NCBI RefSeq assembly: GCF_901827185.1
Contig: NZ_LR594671.1
Location: forward strand, 4,366,001 to 4,430,000
DNA from: Variovorax sp. PBL-E5
GTDB taxonomy: Bacteria > Pseudomonadota > Gammaproteobacteria > Burkholderiales > Burkholderiaceae_C
Length of the DNA: 64,000 nt
Reading direction: 5' to 3'
Shown: one piece after another, positions 24,238 through 31,918 of the stretch
How positions within the stretch are numbered: the stretch's first letter is position 1
How the letters are laid out: every line of letters starts with the position of its first letter
Notes under the pieces: generated by a model
The model's input: the letters and a program-made list of their open reading frames with translations, nothing else
Database searches by the model: none
Told to the model about the DNA's origin: nothing
Made by a program: the position numbers and the translations under genes

Positions 24238-25011
24238 TTAAGAAGTGACTTCCGCCATCGGCGCGGGTGCGGCCGCCTCGACGCGAGGGGCGGGGAACTT
24301 CGGGCGCCGGGCCAGCGGCACGAAGTTGGAGTGGTAACGGGCGGCGCTGATGCTTGCGGCAATCGCCCTCACCGGTTCGGCAATCGCATCGGCTTCTGGC
24401 GTCTGGACGCCGGTGAGGAGGTTCTCGCCCTGATTGGCCCAGCCGGCGGACGACCACACGCGCCTGAAGCCTTCCGGACTCGGGCAGTAGGCGGCCGTGA
24501 CGAAGTCTGCAAGGTTGCCGCCAGCCAGCGCCAGCGCTTGCGCTCGGGCCATGACCGCGGCGAGCGGCTTTGCTGCCTCGGCGATCTCATCGGCCAGCGT
24601 CCGCGTAGCCTGCTGCGCCCAGATCGCAAGCGCCGCTTGCAGCTCGACGCCGGCAGCTTTCACCGCCGAGTCGAGATCCGGCGCCATGCTTTCGAGGGCC
24701 ACGATCTTCGTGCGCGCACGCCGGAGATCGCGCTCCTTCAGCTCCAGCTCTGCGGTCAGCCGGTCGATCGTCTTTTCGTGGCGCTTCACGTCGCCGGGCT
24801 CGCACAGGGCCAACGCGCCTTCTTCGGCTGCACGCTCGGCCGTCAGAGACTTGAGGTCAGCCTCGAGAGTGAGGGCGTGCGCCGCGGTGGTGTCGACCTG
24901 CTCGGCGAGCTTCTTGCACTGAGCGCGCGCAGCTTCTATGGCGTCGGCAGCGGTCTGCAACTCAGGCGAGACCGTGTACGGCGCGGCGTCGGTGGTGGAG
25001 AGAGATTTCAT
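24238..25011 (-). CDS. Coiled-coil hypothetical phage-block protein
   Basis: The 257-residue protein has a long coiled coil over about residues 15-120 (ADAIEAARAQCKKLAEQVDT, then TIDRLTAELELKERDLRRAR). A globular C-terminal part follows, with VARYHSNF-like and Pro-rich ends. Its place directly after the tape measure gene suggests a virion or assembly role, but this is position only. Confidence 0.5.
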   Translation of the reverse strand: MKSLSTTDAAPYTVSPELQTAADAIEAARAQCKKLAEQVDTTAAHALTLEADLKSLTAERAAEEGALALCEPGDVKRHEKTIDRLTAELELKERDLRRARTKIVALESMAPDLDSAVKAAGVELQAALAIWAQQATRTLADEIAEAAKPLAAVMARAQALALAGGNLADFVTAAYCPSPEGFRRVWSSAGWANQGENLLTGVQTPEADAIAEPVRAIAASISAARYHSNFVPLARRPKFPAPRVEAAAPAPMAEVTS

Positions 25012-25101
25012 TTTGCGTTTCCTAAGTGGTGGTTGCCGCGAAGACGCTCGCGGCGGGCGTGGCTTGGCCCGAATGGGCGGCCAGGGTGAAAGGTTGCATG
25101 C

Positions 25102-26946
25102 TCACGGTGAGACCGAGGTCGGCATAGCAGCCGCGACGCGTACGGGGACGCTGGTGCCGTCGGCCTTCTGTGCAGTGGCCTTGGTGCCTGCAGGCATACC
25201 GGAGAGCTTGATTTCGATGTCGTGCTTCATCGAGGTCGCCATGTTTGCGCGGCGCGAAGCATCGCCCTCCACGTCGCCGGGTCGCTCATACAGGCGGGAG
25301 ACGATCGAGGCCGACTGACGCTCATCCGTAGCGTTGCGAAGTGCATCGCCAGCCTTCTTTTCAGAGCCTTGGGTCAGTTCGTAGTTGACGAAGCCCATCT
25401 GCTCCTCGAGCGTGGCCTGGCGGATGTTCTTGCCCGCCCACTTCGCGAAGTTGCCCTGGCGATCGGCATGCCATTGCGCAAGCCCGTACGCGCTTCCCTT
25501 GTCTCCGACAGCGCCCGCATTGAAATTGCTTTCTTGCTTCAGGTTCGCGGCGATGCCCAAGGCTTGCTCTTCGCTCCAGCCCTTGCTCTTAAAGAAGTCG
25601 ACGGCGGTGCGCGCATCACCTCTCGCGCGCAGCTTGGCGAGATCACTGTCCTCGTTCTTGTTCAGGTCGCCGGAGTAGGTCAGCGCTGCGCCGCCGACAC
25701 CGGCCTTCAACAGCCAGGGGAAGGCACGCGCAAACCATCCGATGGGCGCAGCTCCGGAAGCGCCTCCGGCCGCCGCCGTCTCCGCAGCCTTGGCGCCTTC
25801 GGCAGCGATCCGCGCGCCCTCCAGCTTGCCGAGCGCCAAGATAGCCAAGCCGGTCTTGGCTGTCATCTCGACCAAGGCAAGCGCAATGCCCGTGATGCTC
25901 AGCAGCAGCGGGCCGGCCATGATCCCCGCGATGCCAAAGGCGGCGACCTTCCATCCCCCGATGGAATCGACGAAATCACCGATGCTCTTGATCGTGTCCT
26001 TCGTGTCGCTCCAGAGCTGCTTCCAGTTGATCTCCTTCAGCCACTTGGCAAAGTCCTTGGCCCACTCGCCGATCTTTTCCCCGATGGCGACGCGGTTCGC
26101 GGAAATCAAATTCGTGAGGGTCTCGATCAGCGGCTGGAACGCCGGGATCAGCGCATCGCCGATCGTGTTCTTGAGGCCCTGGCCCGCGATGTCGAGGTAG
26201 GTCAGCGCCATGCCGAAGTTCCTGGCGCGCTCGATCTGCGGTTCAGTCATCACGCCGCCCAGCTCGCGGACCTTCTGCTGATACCGGTCGATCCCCGCGG
26301 AGCCTTGGCGCAACAGCGGCAGTAGGCCTTCGACGCCCATCGTGCGCGCGATCAAGGCTTGCTGCTGCGGGCTCTTGACGTTGGCAATCGCGTCCGCGAG
26401 ATCCTTGAAGGCGCGCGTCGAATCCATGGCACCGCTCGCGGTCTTGTGAATGCCGATGCCGAGCTTGTTAAGCACGGCCACTGCGTTCTGGTTGCGCCCG
26501 TAGAGTGCGTCCTCCATCGTGGTCCCGAGTGCATTCATGCCGCTCGTGAGTTCGGACGACGAGACGCCCGCCACCTCGGCCGCGCCGCGCAGCGACTGAA
26601 GCTCGGTGGACGACATTCCGATGGTGCGCGATGTGCGAGCCACTTCCGAACCGAGCCGGCCCCATTCGTTCGCCAGCGCCGCAACGCCGACGATCGAGCC
26701 GCCGCCCACCAGTGCGAGGAGCGGAGCGCCGATCTTCCCGATTTCGGATGCCGCGCCGCGGGCGTTGCGCGCAACGTTGCCGATGGACTTGGCCATCTTG
26801 TCCAGGCCCAGCTCGTGCCCGAGCGCCTTCGTCGACTTGCCGATCTGATCGATCGGGCGCGTCAGCCGAGAGAACGAGTCATTGATCTTGCGGACCGTCG
26901 CCGTTGCGCGGTCCACAGCGGAAATTGTGATCGCGAAATTGTTCAT
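25102..26946 (-). CDS. Phage tail tape measure protein with C-terminal tail-lysozyme domain
   Basis: The 614-residue protein starts MNNFAITISAVDRATATVRK. The first 300 residues are the tape-measure type helical region (GMSSTELQSLRGAAEVAGVS, GVEGLLPLLRQGSAGIDRYQ). Hydrophobic segments lie at about 335-380, and a phage tail lysozyme domain at about 440-560 (FFKSKGWSEEQALGIAANLK, ESNFNAGAVGDKGSAYGLAQ). The length implies a rather short tail if the usual length rule applies. It lies 1 bp from the chaperone gene. Confidence 0.85.
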   Translation of the reverse strand: MNNFAITISAVDRATATVRKINDSFSRLTRPIDQIGKSTKALGHELGLDKMAKSIGNVARNARGAASEIGKIGAPLLALVGGGSIVGVAALANEWGRLGSEVARTSRTIGMSSTELQSLRGAAEVAGVSSSELTSGMNALGTTMEDALYGRNQNAVAVLNKLGIGIHKTASGAMDSTRAFKDLADAIANVKSPQQQALIARTMGVEGLLPLLRQGSAGIDRYQQKVRELGGVMTEPQIERARNFGMALTYLDIAGQGLKNTIGDALIPAFQPLIETLTNLISANRVAIGEKIGEWAKDFAKWLKEINWKQLWSDTKDTIKSIGDFVDSIGGWKVAAFGIAGIMAGPLLLSITGIALALVEMTAKTGLAILALGKLEGARIAAEGAKAAETAAAGGASGAAPIGWFARAFPWLLKAGVGGAALTYSGDLNKNEDSDLAKLRARGDARTAVDFFKSKGWSEEQALGIAANLKQESNFNAGAVGDKGSAYGLAQWHADRQGNFAKWAGKNIRQATLEEQMGFVNYELTQGSEKKAGDALRNATDERQSASIVSRLYERPGDVEGDASRRANMATSMKHDIEIKLSGMPAGTKATAQKADGTSVPVRVAAAMPTSVSP

Positions 26947-26947
26947 G

Positions 26948-27217
26948 CTATTCGCCCGCTTCGGTTGCGGACTCGGCAGCGCTGAAGGTGTCCAAGAACT
27001 TGCCCGCGTCCTTCAAGTCGCGCTGGCAGATGCCTTCGACGGCGCGGCGCGGGATCTTCGCCACGGTCGAGATCAGGTTGATCACGACGCCGAGATTGCT
27101 TTCGGCAGTGGAGGCCTTCTCGAGCTCGCCCGCGGTGGGCTCGCGCAGATCCAGCTTGTCGTAGACGATGTCGCCCAGGGTGACGGGCTTGCGAAGGGTG
27201 ATGGTCTTTTCATCCAT
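26948..27217 (-). CDS. Phage tail assembly chaperone
   Basis: The 89-residue protein starts MDEKTITLRKPVTLGDIVYD behind GAGG. It has the tail-assembly-chaperone pattern (KLDLREPTAGELEKAST, INLISTVAKIPRRAVEGICQ). Such proteins bind tape measure before tail polymerisation, which fits the adjacent gene. A programmed frameshift product was not evident. Confidence 0.7.
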   Translation of the reverse strand: MDEKTITLRKPVTLGDIVYDKLDLREPTAGELEKASTAESNLGVVINLISTVAKIPRRAVEGICQRDLKDAGKFLDTFSAAESATEAGE

Positions 27218-27521
27218 GATTTTTCCTCGGTGGTTGTGCCGGCATCTCGGGATGAGGCGCGCCGGCAGGCGCGTGTTCGGATGCCGCGCGCATGGCCGGC
27301 GGGGTGCTGCTGTTTGGGCCGTTGCGCCGATACTTCGCCTTGGTGCTGCAGTTCGTCGTCGCCGGGTTCCTGCAGGGCATACCGGCCTCGGCCGTCCATC
27401 CGCAGGAACACTTTTCCCAGCATGCGCATTCGCCGGTGTTGCCGCACCTCGTGCATTGCAGGAATGAGGTATCGCCCGCCAGCAGTTGGGCAAAAGATGG
27501 AGCGCCCTTTGGCTTGTTCAT
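27210..27521 (-). CDS. Small cysteine-rich phage-block protein
   Basis: The 103-residue protein has a putative zinc site built from CTRCGNTGECACWEKCSCG (residues 23-41). A further C-x-nn-C pair and a Pro-rich tail follow. It overlaps the chaperone start by 8 bp and the upstream gene by 4 bp, so it is clearly part of the transcript. Function unknown. Confidence 0.5.
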   Translation of the reverse strand: MNKPKGAPSFAQLLAGDTSFLQCTRCGNTGECACWEKCSCGWTAEAGMPCRNPATTNCSTKAKYRRNGPNSSTPPAMRAASEHAPAGAPHPEMPAQPPRKNHG

Positions 27522-27847
27522 GCCTTGCCTCCATAGGTCTGCCGGAAGTGGTCAAGCAGGTCGGCCTGCAGGTGGATCGGCGTCGCGTTGCAGTCGCGCA
27601 CCATGTCTGCGCGAGCGGCGGGCCCGTCGCCATGCCGGTCGCATGCGCGCATGGCGCCAGCGATGAGGTCGGCGGTGAGCCGATCGATCTCATGCAGGAA
27701 CGCCAACACTCTGGGCTTGTGGTGCTTCAGCAGGCCGCGCAGGTCAGCGGTCAGCTTCTCTGCCGGCGCGACGACCAAGGTGTCGCCGTCTGCGCGGATC
27801 GTCAGGCCGACCTCCTCGATCATGCGAATGAGGAGTTCGGGCGTCAC
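27518..27847 (-). CDS. Hypothetical protein with TubC_N-like domain
   Basis: The 109-residue protein begins MTPELLIRMIEEVGLTIRAD. The first 50 residues (GDTLVVAPAEKLTADLRGLL, KHHKPRVLAFL) match the TubC N-terminal docking-like fold, often found in phage replication operons. The rest is a helix-rich tail. It overlaps both neighbours by 4 bp. Confidence 0.55.
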   Translation of the reverse strand: MTPELLIRMIEEVGLTIRADGDTLVVAPAEKLTADLRGLLKHHKPRVLAFLHEIDRLTADLIAGAMRACDRHGDGPAARADMVRDCNATPIHLQADLLDHFRQTYGGKA

Positions 27848-29205
27848 AGGCGCTCCTCACCGAAGATTCCACCGTGTTCTGAAGACTCCACGTTCAGAAT
27901 CAAGGAATCTTCGGAATCTTCGAGCCGAAATGGAACCTTCGAAGATTCCGAAGATTCCGAAGATTCCGAAGATTCCATCTTTTTGAACGTGGAACCTTCG
28001 GAGCCTTCAATGGAATCTTCGAGAGTCGCGATTGCAAAAGCAGGCTGGCCGCCGCCCGGGATCTGCCAGTACCAACCTTCATTCATGGCGCCCTTACGCC
28101 GCGTGACATGAATTTTCTTGGACGCGGCCCAAACCTGTTTCTTGGTGAAGCCCGCATCGGTCAGGGTCTTGGTAGCGTCCTTGGCAGGAAACCACCCGGG
28201 TCCGGTTAGGCACTCACGCAGCAGCTCGGCGGCGTCGCTGGCGGTGCTGTGCGTGTCATCGTCTTCCGGTTCGGCGAGCAGCTCCTGAGCCGTTCCGGCC
28301 AGCGCTTGGCCCCACGCGATCCGCGAGGCCTGGATGCCGGGCAGCGCTTCGACCTGCTCGAGGTGGTATTCGAACCCACCGTCATCCGGTCCGATATTGG
28401 ACTTGCTGCGAGCCAAGATCCGGCGGTCCTCGCCTTCAGCGTTCTTGACCTTGGCGGCGACCAGTACCACGCGAGCCACCGCGGCGAAGGCCACGGACCC
28501 GATCACGCGCTGCGTCGGATCCTGCCCTTGACCTCCTTTTGAGAAGTGACTGATGCCCACCACGGCAGCGCCGGTGGCGGCGGCCAGGTCGACCAGTGGC
28601 TGCAGCGCGCGCCGGACTTCCCCGTTCTTGTGCGAATCGCCGGCGACAGCGGAAACCACTGGATCGACCATGACCAACTTGACGTCACCGATGCGATCGA
28701 TGGCCGCCAGCAGATGCCCCAAGTCGCGCGCGGGATCGAACGGCAAGATCTCTCCGTCGATCAAAGTCGCCTTGACGAAGTGCACCTTGGAAGGATCACC
28801 GCCTGCTGCGAGGAACCGCGGCAACAGCGTGTCTTCGGGATCGTCTTCGCCGGTCCAGATAACCACATGGCCGGCCTCGCAGATGGTTCCATCGGGAAGA
28901 CGGCCGCCAATCGAGATGATCGCAGCGATCGCGATAACTATCGTGGTTTTGCCCTGCCCGGGAGCGCCGGCCAAGATGTGAACCTTCCCCTTTGCGATCC
29001 AGTCGCGCCAGAGCCATTCGATCGGCTTCGGCGTCAGCATGGTGCCGCACACCAAGATCACTCCGTTGTTCACCGCATTGGGTTTCGCCAGATGAGTCAC
29101 GGCGCGCTCGTATTCGGCCTCGCTCGGCGTCTTGACCTTCCGCTTCGTCGGCTCGGGCGGCGCCATGCCCGGCACCATCTCGTCAAGGATGTCGAGCGCG
29201 CTCAT
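27844..29205 (-). CDS. AAA_25/RepA-like ATPase (replicative helicase type)
   Basis: The 453-residue protein has Walker A GAPGQGKTT (80-88), Walker B VKLVMVDPVVSA, and the sensor-like AVVGISHFSKGGQ of RepA/KaiC-type ATPases. A winged-helix-like part follows (about 335-385, WFPAKDATKTLTDAGFTKKQ). It ends in a Ser/Glu/Asp-rich tail encoded by tandem nonamers (27862-28020). It is probably the replication helicase of the element. Confidence 0.8.
   Translation of the reverse strand: MSALDILDEMVPGMAPPEPTKRKVKTPSEAEYERAVTHLAKPNAVNNGVILVCGTMLTPKPIEWLWRDWIAKGKVHILAGAPGQGKTTIVIAIAAIISIGGRLPDGTICEAGHVVIWTGEDDPEDTLLPRFLAAGGDPSKVHFVKATLIDGEILPFDPARDLGHLLAAIDRIGDVKLVMVDPVVSAVAGDSHKNGEVRRALQPLVDLAAATGAAVVGISHFSKGGQGQDPTQRVIGSVAFAAVARVVLVAAKVKNAEGEDRRILARSKSNIGPDDGGFEYHLEQVEALPGIQASRIAWGQALAGTAQELLAEPEDDDTHSTASDAAELLRECLTGPGWFPAKDATKTLTDAGFTKKQVWAASKKIHVTRRKGAMNEGWYWQIPGGGQPAFAIATLEDSIEGSEGSTFKKMESSESSESSESSKVPFRLEDSEDSLILNVESSEHGGIFGEERL
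27862..28020. repeat. Cluster of 12 nonamer repeats (GAAGATTCC / GGAATCTTC)
   Basis: GAAGATTCC occurs at 27862, 27941, 27950, 27959 and 27968, GAAGACTCC at 27881. The inverted form GGAATCTTC is at 27904, 27913 and 28012, with variants GGAACCTTC at 27932 and 27991 and GGAGCCTTC at 28000. Four copies are in perfect tandem. All lie in the 3' end of the helicase gene and are in frame (Glu-Ser-Ser or Glu-Asp-Ser). They resemble iterons inside a replication gene, or simply an acidic repeat tail. Confidence 0.85.
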
Positions 29206-29393
29206 GCGGCAGGCCTCCAGCCGAGCGCGTGGAGACGCTGGCGCAGTTCTTCACGCAGGTAGCTTTCCATCCACTCCTTGTGATCAGGCCAGCGGGCGCC
29301 GTGTGCTCGAGCGATGCTGTCCATCTGGCGGTCGTACCACTGCTGAGCACGCTGGCGGATCTGGGCGGGCGTGTGGCGCTTCGTGTCGTTCAT
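29202..29393 (-). CDS. Small hypothetical protein (63 aa)
   Basis: The protein MNDTKRHTPAQIRQRAQQWY continues DRQMDSIARAHGARWPDHKE and is helical and basic. It overlaps both neighbours by 4 bp (ATGA type), which supports it as a real member of the operon. No family. Confidence 0.55.
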   Translation of the reverse strand: MNDTKRHTPAQIRQRAQQWYDRQMDSIARAHGARWPDHKEWMESYLREELRQRLHALGWRPAA

Positions 29394-29629
29394 GCCGCAC
29401 GCCCCCGCACGCGACCGAGCCAGGCTTCGACCGCATCAAGATCGGGCAGCTCCTTCGTGAGCGCCCAGCGCGAGACGATGTAGACGCGGCGGCCACGCTC
29501 GTCGGTCGAAGGGATCAACGTCACGCCGACGAGTGCGCACTCTGCGGCCAGCGTGGCCTCGCGCTTCTTGATCGCATCAGGTGCGGGTGCGCACATGCAC
29601 GGCCCAGGGCCGTTCTGCTTTTGATTCAT
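29390..29629 (-). CDS. Small hypothetical protein (79 aa)
   Basis: The protein MNQKQNGPGPCMCAPAPDAI has a CMC motif at its N-terminus, then ATLAAECALVGVTLIPSTDE and RRVYIVSRWALTKELPDLDA. The latter resembles short phage proteins next to AlpA genes. It lies 9 bp downstream of the AlpA-like gene. Function unknown. Confidence 0.55.
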   Translation of the reverse strand: MNQKQNGPGPCMCAPAPDAIKKREATLAAECALVGVTLIPSTDERGRRVYIVSRWALTKELPDLDAVEAWLGRVRGRAA

Positions 29630-29638
29630 GGCCGCCCC

Positions 29639-29839
29639 TTAGAGCGACTGGATGAGCTTTTCGATCTCCGACGCGCGCCAGCACGTCGTGCGGGGGCCGA
29701 GTTTGACCGCTGCCGGGTAGCGGCCCTCGCGGACGCCGTTCCACCAAGCGGCTCTGCTCACGGGAACGCGAGCAAGCACATCGGGAAGGCGCAGCAGCTT
29801 GTCTGCTGGCTGTTGCGGGGAAACTTCAATTCGGGACAT
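29639..29839 (-). CDS. AlpA-family regulator / excisionase-like protein
   Basis: The 66-residue protein has the MerR-like winged helix of AlpA: LLRLPDVLARVPVSRAAWWN, GVREGRYPAAVKLGPRTTCW, RASEIEKLIQSL. AlpA proteins activate integrase genes or act as directionality factors in P4-like satellites and islands. It is the first gene of the leftward block and lies about 590 bp from the integrase. Confidence 0.85.
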   Translation of the reverse strand: MSRIEVSPQQPADKLLRLPDVLARVPVSRAAWWNGVREGRYPAAVKLGPRTTCWRASEIEKLIQSL

Positions 29840-30427
29840 TTCATGCTTTCTGAAAGCGTTTTAGAAATACCCGAACCGATGCCACCAGAACCGAAACAGC
29901 TGCTGCTGAAGCGTTCTGCTAGACTTTAATGGCTCCTTCCAGAGTGCCATCAGGGCTTCGGTCCAGGTGGCAGACGGCGTCCTGAGGTACGAACTCACGA
30001 CGCCGTCGCCTTTTGTGGCTATCTGGTCTGCGATGTGTCCACCGCACACCAACTAGCCGTCTCGATATTACCGGATCGGTTTTCCTTCACCATGTGCGAG
30101 ATTCGGAAAAGCCGCGATCCCGACTTTTTCTAGAACAGGACTTGATAGGCTTTCACAGAGGGGAAAGCCACCTTTTTGAAGCGTCCTGGCGTACACGCGC
30201 GACTTCCGTTCTCGATTGAAAAATCTGGATGTTCTCGACGCGGATGTCGGTCGAGTACTTCTCGACGCCGTCCTTGTCGGTGTACTTGCGCGTGCGGATC
30301 TGGCCTTCGTATATCTGCGGACCCTTGCGCAGGTACTGCGCGGCGCATGGCGCCGTCGAAGCCGCTGCTCCGGCCGCACCTCACTCAAACCGGATGTCGC
30401 CGACGTGCTTAACACTCGCGCTCCCTA
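29840..30427. other. Gene-poor region between alpA-like and integrase genes
   Basis: About 590 bp. The only recognisable content is the ssb fragment at 30219-30338. Open frames at 30068-30415 and 30130-30384 overlap it in other frames and are not supported. The alpA promoter must lie near 29840-29950 but no clear hexamers were chosen. Confidence 0.45.
30219..30338 (-). pseudogene. Fragment of a single-stranded DNA-binding protein gene (ssb)
   Basis: Minus-strand codons read QYLRKGPQIYEGQIRTRKYT then DKDGVEKYSTDIRVENIQIF. This matches the middle of bacterial SSB (the AEYLRKGSQVYVEGRLRTRK... region through the QML strand). No N-terminal OB strands or acidic tail are present, and there is a stop a few codons upstream. 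It is a relic of a replication module formerly next to the integrase. Confidence 0.7.
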
Positions 30428-31651
30428 CTACCTTGGCGGCCTCGGTTTGTCGCAGAAGTCCGCCCACGCTTGCATCATGGCCGCCCGCTTGGCCAGCAGG
30501 TCGCCCCGTCGGTACGCCGCTTCCACGGCGCTTTCGATCGTGTGCGCCAGGGCCATCTCGGCCATCTCCCGCGGGTAGTTCGTGCGCTCAGCCGCCCAAT
30601 CGCGGAACGTGCTGCGGCAGCCGTGGGGCACGCACATCCTGCCCTCAGCGTCGCGGAAGCCCATGCGGCGCATGCACGCCGTCAGCGACATGTCGCTCAG
30701 CGGCTGCTCCACCTTCCGGCCGGGGAATAGCAAATCCGTGCCCTCGATCTTTGGCAGGGCCTTGAGCAGCGTGACCGCCTGCTTCGACAGCGCGACCCGA
30801 TGCTCCTTCTTGGCCTTCATCCGCTCAGCAGGCACTGTCCAAACCTTTGCCTGTAGGTCGATCTCCGGCCAGCGCGCGCCGCGCACCTCGCCCGATCGTG
30901 CCGCGGCCAACATGGCCAACTCCAGGGCTCGAGCGCTCATGCCTTCGACCTTGCGCAGGGCAACCATGAACGAGCCGGCGTCGTCGACTTTCAGCGCGGG
31001 CTGATGCTTGACCTTCTTGATCTTCCTCGGCTTCGCAAGTAGCTGGTCGAGGTGGCCGCGCCAGCGCGCCGGGTTGTCGCCCGTGCGGTAGCCGCGGGCG
31101 GTCGCCCAGTCCAGCACGGTCTCGATGCGCCCGCGCAGGCGTGATGCCGTCTCGGTGGTCGTCTGCCAGATCGGCTCGAGGACCGTCAGCACCTGGGCCA
31201 GGTCGATGTCTTTCACCAGCACGTTGCCTATAGGCGCACAGTGAGTGTCAAGCGTGCTCTGCCACTGCGCGCGGTGCTTCGCGTTCTTCCACTCGCCGGA
31301 CTTCGCCTTCATGAAGGCCTCGACACACTGGGCGAAGGTCTTGGCACGCGCTCGGGCCGCGGCGGACGCGCTGCGGGTCGCCTGGCGTTCCTGTATCGGG
31401 TCCTGGCCGGCGTCGATCTTCGATCGAGCCTCGCGCGCCTTCTGCCTGGCATCGGCGAGCGGTACATCGGGAAAGCCGCCGAGGCCCATATCGCGACGCT
31501 TGCCCGCCACCATCGCGCGCAGAACCCAGGACCGGGCGCCGGCGTCGTTGATCTTGAGCTGTAGGCCTGCGACGCCGCCAACAGCATGCGCGCCGGGCTT
31601 CGTCAGCCTGTTGACCTGCAGCGCGCCAAGCTCTGCCGCTTTTTTGGGCAT
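30428..31651 (-). CDS. Tyrosine integrase (DUF4102/P4 type)
   Basis: The 407-residue protein has the N-terminal DUF4102 arm-binding domain (about 1-90), a SAM-like core-binding domain (105-200) and the catalytic domain. Catalytic residues are visible: R252 (ARSGEVRG), H343-x2-R346 (PHGCRSTFRDWAAE), H370 (LAHTIE) and the nucleophile Y380 (AAYRRGD). It lies 135 bp from the tRNA-Ser 3' end, the usual target of this integrase class. Likely integrates the 11088-31797 island. Confidence 0.95.
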   Translation of the reverse strand: MPKKAAELGALQVNRLTKPGAHAVGGVAGLQLKINDAGARSWVLRAMVAGKRRDMGLGGFPDVPLADARQKAREARSKIDAGQDPIQERQATRSASAAARARAKTFAQCVEAFMKAKSGEWKNAKHRAQWQSTLDTHCAPIGNVLVKDIDLAQVLTVLEPIWQTTTETASRLRGRIETVLDWATARGYRTGDNPARWRGHLDQLLAKPRKIKKVKHQPALKVDDAGSFMVALRKVEGMSARALELAMLAAARSGEVRGARWPEIDLQAKVWTVPAERMKAKKEHRVALSKQAVTLLKALPKIEGTDLLFPGRKVEQPLSDMSLTACMRRMGFRDAEGRMCVPHGCRSTFRDWAAERTNYPREMAEMALAHTIESAVEAAYRRGDLLAKRAAMMQAWADFCDKPRPPR

Positions 31652-31746
31652 ATCGTCCCTTCCATCAACCCTGCCATCATAAATTGATGGACTGGGCTGG
31701 ATGTTAACGGACTAACGGAGCGCTTGCTATACGAAGTCCTCCAATG

Positions 31747-31773
31747 AAAAAGAGGCCGCGAAGGCCTCTTTCA
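31747..31773 (-). terminator. Rho-independent terminator after tRNA-Ser
   Basis: AAAGAGGCC (31749-31757) and GGCCTCTTT (31763-31771) form a 9-bp stem with a 5-nt loop, followed on the minus strand by a T-run. It lies just downstream of the tRNA-Ser 3' end and insulates it from the island. Confidence 0.8.
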
Positions 31774-31783
31774 TTTGTAGCTC

Positions 31784-31797
31784 CGGCGGAGAGTGTG
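31784..31797. repeat. Candidate attR at the tRNA-Ser 3' end
   Basis: CGGCGGAGAGTGTG, identical to 11088-11101. It covers the discriminator, the acceptor 3' strand and the first T-arm-side bases of tRNA-Ser(TGA), leaving the tRNA intact at this end. Confidence 0.7.
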
Positions 31798-31871
31798 AGA
31801 TTCGAACTCACGGACGGTCGCCCGTCGGCAGTTTTCAAGACTGCTGGTTTAAACCACTCACCCAACTCTCC
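31787..31871 (-). tRNA. tRNA-Ser (TGA)
   Basis: An 85-nt class II tRNA. The acceptor GGAGAGT pairs with ACTCTCC, the anticodon loop CTTGAAA gives TGA, a long variable arm follows (GACGGGCGACCGTC region), and the T loop is GTTCGAATC. The CCA end is not encoded. The tRNA serves as the island attachment site. Confidence 0.95.
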
Positions 31872-31918
31872 GAACTGAACTGACCTGCCGTGCGTTGCGC
31901 ATCGGCAGGACCGCGATT

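Larger units (their letters stand above)
11088..31797. mobile_element. Integrative genomic island at tRNA-Ser(TGA), about 20.7 kb
   Basis: The element is bounded by 14-bp direct repeats (11088-11101 and 31784-31797) derived from the tRNA-Ser 3' end. The tyrosine integrase lies at the tRNA-proximal end. Contents are accessory: small hypothetical genes, lipoproteins, an SRAP protein, a Panacea toxin-antitoxin candidate, phage structural genes and an AlpA-like regulator. Degraded genes (16036-16264, 21752-21895, 30219-30338) indicate residence for some time. Conjugation genes are absent, so any transfer would need help from another element. Confidence 0.75.

Noticed and set aside
30068..30415. 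Open frames between AlpA and integrase
   Set aside because: They cross the ssb fragment in other frames and have no motif; the ssb match is the better explanation.
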